Below, piece after piece: positions 4,865 through 8,007 of a stretch of DNA of 8,007 nt. Within the stretch, counting starts at the first letter, position 1; each line of letters starts with the position of its first letter. The notes beneath the pieces were generated by a model. It searched no databases and was not told where the DNA came from. It worked only from the letters and a program-made list of their open reading frames with translations. Both the position numbers and the translations under genes were made by a program. The stretch comes from an uncultured Clostridia bacterium (lineage in GTDB: Bacteria > Bacillota > Clostridia > UBA1381). Location: positions 1-8,007 of the forward strand of contig CAKSFY010000103.1 in the NCBI GenBank assembly GCA_934454035.1, in the 5' to 3' direction.

Positions 4865-7222
4865 TTATTCAGGAATTACCGTTACATCATCCGGAATTTC
4901 TGCCGGTGTTTCCGAATCCGTTTCCGGTTTTTGTGTTTTTGACGGTTCCTGAGTTGCCTGATTCTCATTATTGCTGTTACCGTCCGTCTTGTCAGCACCA
5001 TTTGAGGGTTCGGGAGTTTCCGAGCTTGATTTTTTGCCGCCATGGCCCGTACATAGCTTTGACGGCTCGGTTCCGCTTATGAAATATTCCACTGACGAGC
5101 TGCATCCGGAGGACGCCAGCTTACCGGTAGATGTACATATTTTCTCCTCAATAATGCCCGTCGGTTTTTCAAATTCTTTAACCGCCAAATCGGCATGAAC
5201 CTTTTCCATTACCATTCCCCACAGTTTTGCGGACACATTATTTGTAACGCCTGCATTTCTTATTGAAGCAGGCTGGTCAAATCCGTACCAAACCGCACCG
5301 ACATAATACGGTGTGTAGCCGACAAACCATTTATCGTTATCATTATTTGTAGTACCGGTTTTACCTGCTGTCGGCATACGGCTGAGTTTTGCAAGCTTTC
5401 CTGTTCCGTTTTTCCCTTCAATTACCGAAGTCAAAAGTGAGGTTACAATATATGAAGTATCCTTTGAGATTGAACTTTCCTCCTGCGGATTATTATCCAA
5501 CAGAAGCTTTCCCTTATTGTCAATAACCTTTGTATAAGTGTGCGGCTTGATATATTTACCGCCGTTTGCAAAAATTCCGTACGCTGCCGCCATTTCTTTT
5601 ACGGACACTCCGTAGGTAAGTCCTCCGAGTCCGAGCGGACTGAGCGATTTATCCGAATCGGCAAGCGTGGAAATGTGAAATTTATTCTTTACATAATTGT
5701 AGCTGACATCTGTTCCCAGTTGCTGCAAGGCTCTTACAGCAGTTGTGTTTGACGATATTTCGAGTGCTTTTCTTAAGATTATATTGCCTTTATATCCCGA
5801 ATAAGCATTTTTCGGACTCCAATCGCCTATTGTCAGTTTTTCATCTTCCAAAATCGACGCTGCGGTAAGTTTTTTCAATTCAATTGACGGTGCATATACC
5901 GAAAGCGGTTTAAATGAAGACCCCGGCTGACGTTTTGTCTGAGTTGCTCTGTTAAGTCCGCGGCTCTCTGTCTTTTTGCCCTTGCCGCCGACCATTGCTT
6001 TTACTTCGCCGCTGGACGGCTCTATTATTATCATTGCAGCCTCTGCTTTTTTTGCGGCGGAGGACGACGGGAAGTTAGACGCGTTTTCAAATACGCTCTC
6101 CATTTTTTCCTGTATACCGTTGTCCATAGTAGTATATATCTTAAGTCCGCCGTTATATACCTGCTGCGTTGCAAATTCTTCCGAATAACCTTTTTGCGTC
6201 TGTAAATCGTTGATAATATCGTTGATTACCTGATCTACAAAATAGGAATATATCTTTGATCTGCGTTCTTTATGAGTTTCGCTGATACCCAAATCCTTTG
6301 CAGACGCGGTTTCATATTCTTCCTCCGTAATCATGCCCAGTTCGCTCATTTTTTTCAAAACAACATTTCTTTTATTCAAGGCATTTTCCGGATTTTTAAT
6401 CGGATTATAATAAGTCGGTCTTTGCGTTATGCCGACAATTGTTGCCGCTTCCGTAAGCGACAAGTCGGCTGCTTTCTTGTCAAAATACAAATTAGACGCA
6501 GCCTCAACGCCGTAACAGCCGTTGGAGAAAAAGGCAACATTCAGATACAGCGAAAGAATTTCGTCCTTTGTGAGCTCTTTTTCCAATGCGACCGCGCGCA
6601 TCATTTCTTTAACCTTTCTGACTGCCGAGCGTTTATCCTCATGGGTAATATTTTTTATAAGCTGCTGCGTTATGGTACTTCCGCCATAGCTTGATTTTCC
6701 GCCTGCGACCTTTTCAACCGCCCAATGAACAAAAGCACCTGCCGTACGCTTCAAATCCACTCCGTTATGTTTATAAAAACGTTCATCCTCTATAGCTACG
6801 GCCGCATTCTTGACAACCTCCGGAATTTCATCAGGCTCAAGCCAGATTCTGTTTCCGTCATCATAAAGCTGTTCAAGTTCATGCGAATTGCCCAGTTCAT
6901 CCGTATAGTAGACCGCTGATGAATAATTAAGTGAAAGATTGTGCATGTCCATATCTTTCATTTCTTTTGAAATTGCGGCATACATTCCTATACAAATACC
7001 GCTGACGGCAACAATGCACACAAATAAAGCCATAAAAACCGCAGTCCGCAGCTTTTTCCAAAAAACGCTCTTGGGCTTTTTCGTCTTTTTCCCGGATTTT
7101 TTTGTAGTTGTAACGCTGGGGATTCGCTGTGTGCTTTGCAAAGTGCTTTTTTTAACCGGAGCTTTTTTTACCGGAGTCTTTTTCAAAGCAAACACAGATG
7201 TTTTTTTTCTTTGTCTTCTCAA
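4865..7222 (-). CDS. class A penicillin-binding protein (PBP1A type, bifunctional)
   Basis: The protein polymerises glycan strands and cross-links stem peptides outside the membrane. From the chosen TTG start it has 785 residues: a Lys-rich cytoplasmic tail (1-55), one membrane helix (about 60-84), a GT51 domain (about 105-310) with Glu145 in IEDERF and GGSTITQQL from 180, and a transpeptidase domain (about 360-680). The active Ser435 is in SSFK, the second motif SSN is at 490-492, and KTG is at 621-623. Cys696, Cys707 and Cys724 lie in the conserved segment after it, and a Ser/Thr/Pro/Glu-rich disordered tail fills 729-785. An ATG at 7240 in the same frame would add MGGNKA, but it has no ribosome binding site and lies only about 11 nt from the predicted transcript start. 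GGGAGGA (7232-7238) is correctly placed for the TTG at 7222. The gene has its own promoter downstream of ruvX. Confidence 0.95.
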   Translation of the reverse strand: MRRQRKKTSVFALKKTPVKKAPVKKSTLQSTQRIPSVTTTKKSGKKTKKPKSVFWKKLRTAVFMALFVCIVAVSGICIGMYAAISKEMKDMDMHNLSLNYSSAVYYTDELGNSHELEQLYDDGNRIWLEPDEIPEVVKNAAVAIEDERFYKHNGVDLKRTAGAFVHWAVEKVAGGKSSYGGSTITQQLIKNITHEDKRSAVRKVKEMMRAVALEKELTKDEILSLYLNVAFFSNGCYGVEAASNLYFDKKAADLSLTEAATIVGITQRPTYYNPIKNPENALNKRNVVLKKMSELGMITEEEYETASAKDLGISETHKERRSKIYSYFVDQVINDIINDLQTQKGYSEEFATQQVYNGGLKIYTTMDNGIQEKMESVFENASNFPSSSAAKKAEAAMIIIEPSSGEVKAMVGGKGKKTESRGLNRATQTKRQPGSSFKPLSVYAPSIELKKLTAASILEDEKLTIGDWSPKNAYSGYKGNIILRKALEISSNTTAVRALQQLGTDVSYNYVKNKFHISTLADSDKSLSPLGLGGLTYGVSVKEMAAAYGIFANGGKYIKPHTYTKVIDNKGKLLLDNNPQEESSISKDTSYIVTSLLTSVIEGKNGTGKLAKLSRMPTAGKTGTTNNDNDKWFVGYTPYYVGAVWYGFDQPASIRNAGVTNNVSAKLWGMVMEKVHADLAVKEFEKPTGIIEEKICTSTGKLASSGCSSSVEYFISGTEPSKLCTGHGGKKSSSETPEPSNGADKTDGNSNNENQATQEPSKTQKPETDSETPAEIPDDVTVIPE

Positions 7223-7231
7223 GGCTTTATT

Positions 7232-7238
7232 TCCTCCC
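7232..7238 (-). promoter_or_regulatory. ribosome binding site that decides the PBP start (TTG at 7222)
   Basis: GGGAGGA on the minus strand stands 9 nt before TTG and overlaps the in-frame ATG at 7240, whose second and third codons are this Shine-Dalgarno sequence (GGA GGA). Upstream of the ATG only TAGCATAAA is present, so the ATG is a poor start. Confidence 0.7.
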
Positions 7239-7257
7239 ATTTTATGCTACTGACTAT

Positions 7258-7286
7258 ATTATAGTACAATTTTTACAATTTTGCAA
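7258..7286 (-). promoter_or_regulatory. sigma-A promoter of the PBP gene
   Basis: Minus strand: -35 TTGCAA (7286-7281), exactly 17 bp, -10 TATAAT (7263-7258). The predicted start near 7251 gives a leader of about 29 nt to the TTG at 7222. The promoter lies in the 65 bp between ruvX and the PBP gene. Confidence 0.75.
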
Positions 7287-7305
7287 CTGTTTTGAATAAA
7301 AAACA

Positions 7306-7716
7306 TCATTTTATGCTGCCCAAATATCCCTCCAGGATAAGCGCAGCCGCAACGGTATCAAGGATTTTTTTTCTTTTTTTCCCGAACGTTTCGGTACTTT
7401 TTAAAATTTGTGCCGCTCCGACGGTTGAAAGGCGCTCGTCCCAAAATATTATCTCTCCGGTAAAAATTGTCTTTACCGCGTCTGCAAACTCATGCGTTGC
7501 CTCAACTCTGAAGCCCTCGCTGCCGTCCATATTTTTCGGCAGCCCTATTACGATTTTTTCCGGATTGTACTCGTCAAGTATTTCTTTTATTTCCGCTAAA
7601 GTTTTTTCTTTTCCTCTGTTTTGAATCGTTTTTATTCCCTGTGCAGTCCAGCCCATTATATCGCTCATCGCGATTCCTATTCTGCTGTCTCCGTAATCTA
7701 TTCCCATTATCCTCAT
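7306..7716 (-). CDS. ruvX: RuvX/YqgF family resolvase-like nuclease
   Basis: YqgF/RuvX proteins have an RNase H-like fold. They have been linked to pre-16S rRNA 5' maturation and, by fold, to Holliday-junction resolution. The 136-residue product is full length. It starts MRIMGIDYGDSRIGIAMSD with the first catalytic Asp7, has KIVIGLPKNMDGSEG at 54-68, WDERLST with Asp93/Glu94, and KILDTVAAALIL with Asp120. The ATG at 7716 has GGAG at 7724-7727, 7 nt away. Its usual Firmicutes partner alaS is not adjacent: the upstream neighbour is a divergent sugar kinase gene. No terminator is visible before the PBP promoter, so read-through into the PBP gene is likely. A7 and A8 runs code for part of GKKRKKIL. 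Confidence 0.95.
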   Translation of the reverse strand: MRIMGIDYGDSRIGIAMSDIMGWTAQGIKTIQNRGKEKTLAEIKEILDEYNPEKIVIGLPKNMDGSEGFRVEATHEFADAVKTIFTGEIIFWDERLSTVGAAQILKSTETFGKKRKKILDTVAAALILEGYLGSIK

Positions 7717-7751
7717 ATTATTTCTCCGTCCGTATTAATTCAATTAATTAC

Positions 7752-7780
7752 ATTATACACCCATTTGCGTGAAAACGCAA
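7752..7780 (-). promoter_or_regulatory. promoter of ruvX
   Basis: Minus strand: -10 TATAAT (7757-7752) with -35 TTGCGT (7780-7775) 17 bp upstream. The -35 keeps only the TTG core and lies inside the palindrome at 7764-7781, so a protein bound there would block this promoter. Confidence 0.6.
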
Positions 7781-7783
7781 ACA
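7764..7783. promoter_or_regulatory. cre-like operator / palindrome between ruvX and the fructokinase gene
   Basis: TTTGCGT and ACGCAAA (7764-7770 and 7775-7781) flank GAAA. The overlapping TGAAAACGCAAACA (7770-7783) fits the CcpA cre consensus TGWNANCGNTNWCA with one mismatch (A for T at position 10). It is 25 bp upstream of the fructokinase -35 and overlaps the ruvX -35. A CcpA or other LacI-family site is the natural reading next to a sugar kinase gene. A plus-strand hairpin followed by T6 is the alternative, but no plus-strand gene lies upstream for it to terminate. Confidence 0.5.
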
Positions 7784-7808
7784 TTTTTTACATCCCCTAT
7801 AATACGTC

Positions 7809-7837
7809 TTGACACCCGCAGCATTATGATATATAAT
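7809..7837 (+). promoter_or_regulatory. perfect-consensus sigma-A promoter of the fructokinase gene
   Basis: TTGACA (7809-7814), exactly 17 bp, TATAAT (7832-7837): every consensus base is present. The expected start is near 7844, about 49 nt before the ATG. A promoter this strong before a catabolic gene normally needs repression, which the flanking palindromes could provide. Confidence 0.85.
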
Positions 7838-7838
7838 A

Positions 7839-7869
7839 TTTTGTGTCGGCTTATCAGGCAGATACAAAA
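7839..7869 (+). promoter_or_regulatory. inverted repeat over the fructokinase transcription start
   Basis: TTTTGTGTC (7839-7847) and GATACAAAA (7861-7869) match as an inverted repeat at eight of nine positions, with a G-U pair at the ninth in RNA, around a 13-nt centre. It covers roughly -5 to +26 of the predicted start, an ordinary operator position. It could also be a 5'-leader hairpin. Confidence 0.4.
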
Positions 7870-7892
7870 AACAAAAGCAGAAAGGAAAAATT

Positions 7893-8007
7893 ATGAATAA
7901 TACATTATTTGCAATAGGCGAAACAATCATAGATTTCATTCCCGACAAAAAGGGTTGTCATTTTTCAGACGTTGATTCATTCTCTCCGAAAATAGGCGGT
8001 GCTCCTC
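7893..8007 (+). CDS. PfkB-family carbohydrate kinase, probably fructokinase (N-terminal 38 codons; runs off the window end)
   Basis: The product would phosphorylate a sugar with ATP; a fructokinase making fructose 6-phosphate is most likely. The visible part begins MNNTLFAIGETIIDFIP and reaches FSPKIGGAP. The first beta strand with GETIIDFIP and the GGAP motif that binds the sugar are the standard PfkB opening, and the IDFIP...GGAP combination is the fructokinase form rather than the ribokinase one. AAAGGA (7881-7886) stands 6 nt before the ATG. The perfect promoter and the two palindromes upstream suggest sugar-responsive control. The ATP-binding and catalytic Asp motifs lie outside the window, so the substrate is inferred from the N-terminus only. 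Confidence 0.85.
   Translation, partial: MNNTLFAIGETIIDFIPDKKGCHFSDVDSFSPKIGGAP

Noticed and set aside
7764..7790. Plus-strand intrinsic terminator (GAAA-loop hairpin plus T6)
   Set aside because: No plus-strand gene lies upstream, and the stem is only 7 bp with several A-T pairs; an operator fits the divergent promoters better.
7748..7948. Minus-strand ORF of 66 codons across the ruvX-fructokinase gap
   Set aside because: It overlaps the fructokinase start, both promoters and the palindromes, and lacks a ribosome binding site.
1..8007. CRISPR array, tRNA, rRNA, transposase or prophage genes
   Set aside because: No regularly spaced repeats, no tRNA-like cloverleaf and no mobile-element protein motifs were seen on either strand.

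Overview
The window reads as chromosomal DNA of a low-GC, spore-forming Gram-positive bacterium of class Clostridia. The support is a SpoVM-like sporulation peptide, strong AGGAGG-type ribosome binding sites, near-consensus sigma-A promoters with 17-bp spacers, a cre-like site, and a class A PBP with a lysine-rich cytoplasmic N-terminus and a Ser/Thr/Pro/Glu-rich C-terminus. A gut Oscillospirales-type organism is plausible, but the sequence alone does not fix the genus. There is no integrase, transposase, CRISPR array, tRNA or rRNA.

Layout. (1) 1-906, minus strand: a monofunctional GT51 peptidoglycan transglycosylase followed by the first 45 codons of hflX, behind a TTGATT-N17-TATAAT promoter. 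(2) 926-1238, plus strand: two very small genes, a cysteine-rich 53-residue membrane peptide that I do not recognise and a 23-residue SpoVM-like peptide. (3) 1239-1518: a gene-free gap holding an imperfect inverted repeat (1388-1458) and the terminator of the following minus-strand operon. (4) 4666 down to 1519, minus strand: a tight operon of mgtE (Mg2+ channel), a ribonuclease H1-type protein with a hybrid-binding domain, and a CDF transporter whose metal-site residues fit Mn2+ better than Zn2+. Its leader has a hairpin that covers the mgtE Shine-Dalgarno sequence and a possible 30-codon upstream ORF. (5) 7222 down to 4865, minus strand: a class A penicillin-binding protein with its own promoter; its real start is probably a TTG, not the upstream ATG. 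(6) 7716 down to 7306, minus strand: ruvX. (7) 7717-7892: a compact divergent control region with a ruvX promoter, a cre-like palindrome, a perfect-consensus TTGACA-N17-TATAAT promoter and an inverted repeat over the predicted start point, leading into a PfkB-family fructokinase-like gene that runs off the window end.

How the genes work together. Two enzymes polymerise lipid II glycan strands (the lone GT51 protein and the bifunctional PBP). MgtE and the CDF protein would set cytoplasmic Mg2+ and Mn2+, and the RNase H between them needs exactly those metals. SpoVM is a forespore-membrane peptide needed for spore coat assembly, and the cysteine-rich peptide in front of it is the best candidate here for an undescribed sporulation component. 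The fructokinase promoter looks like a sugar-regulated promoter.
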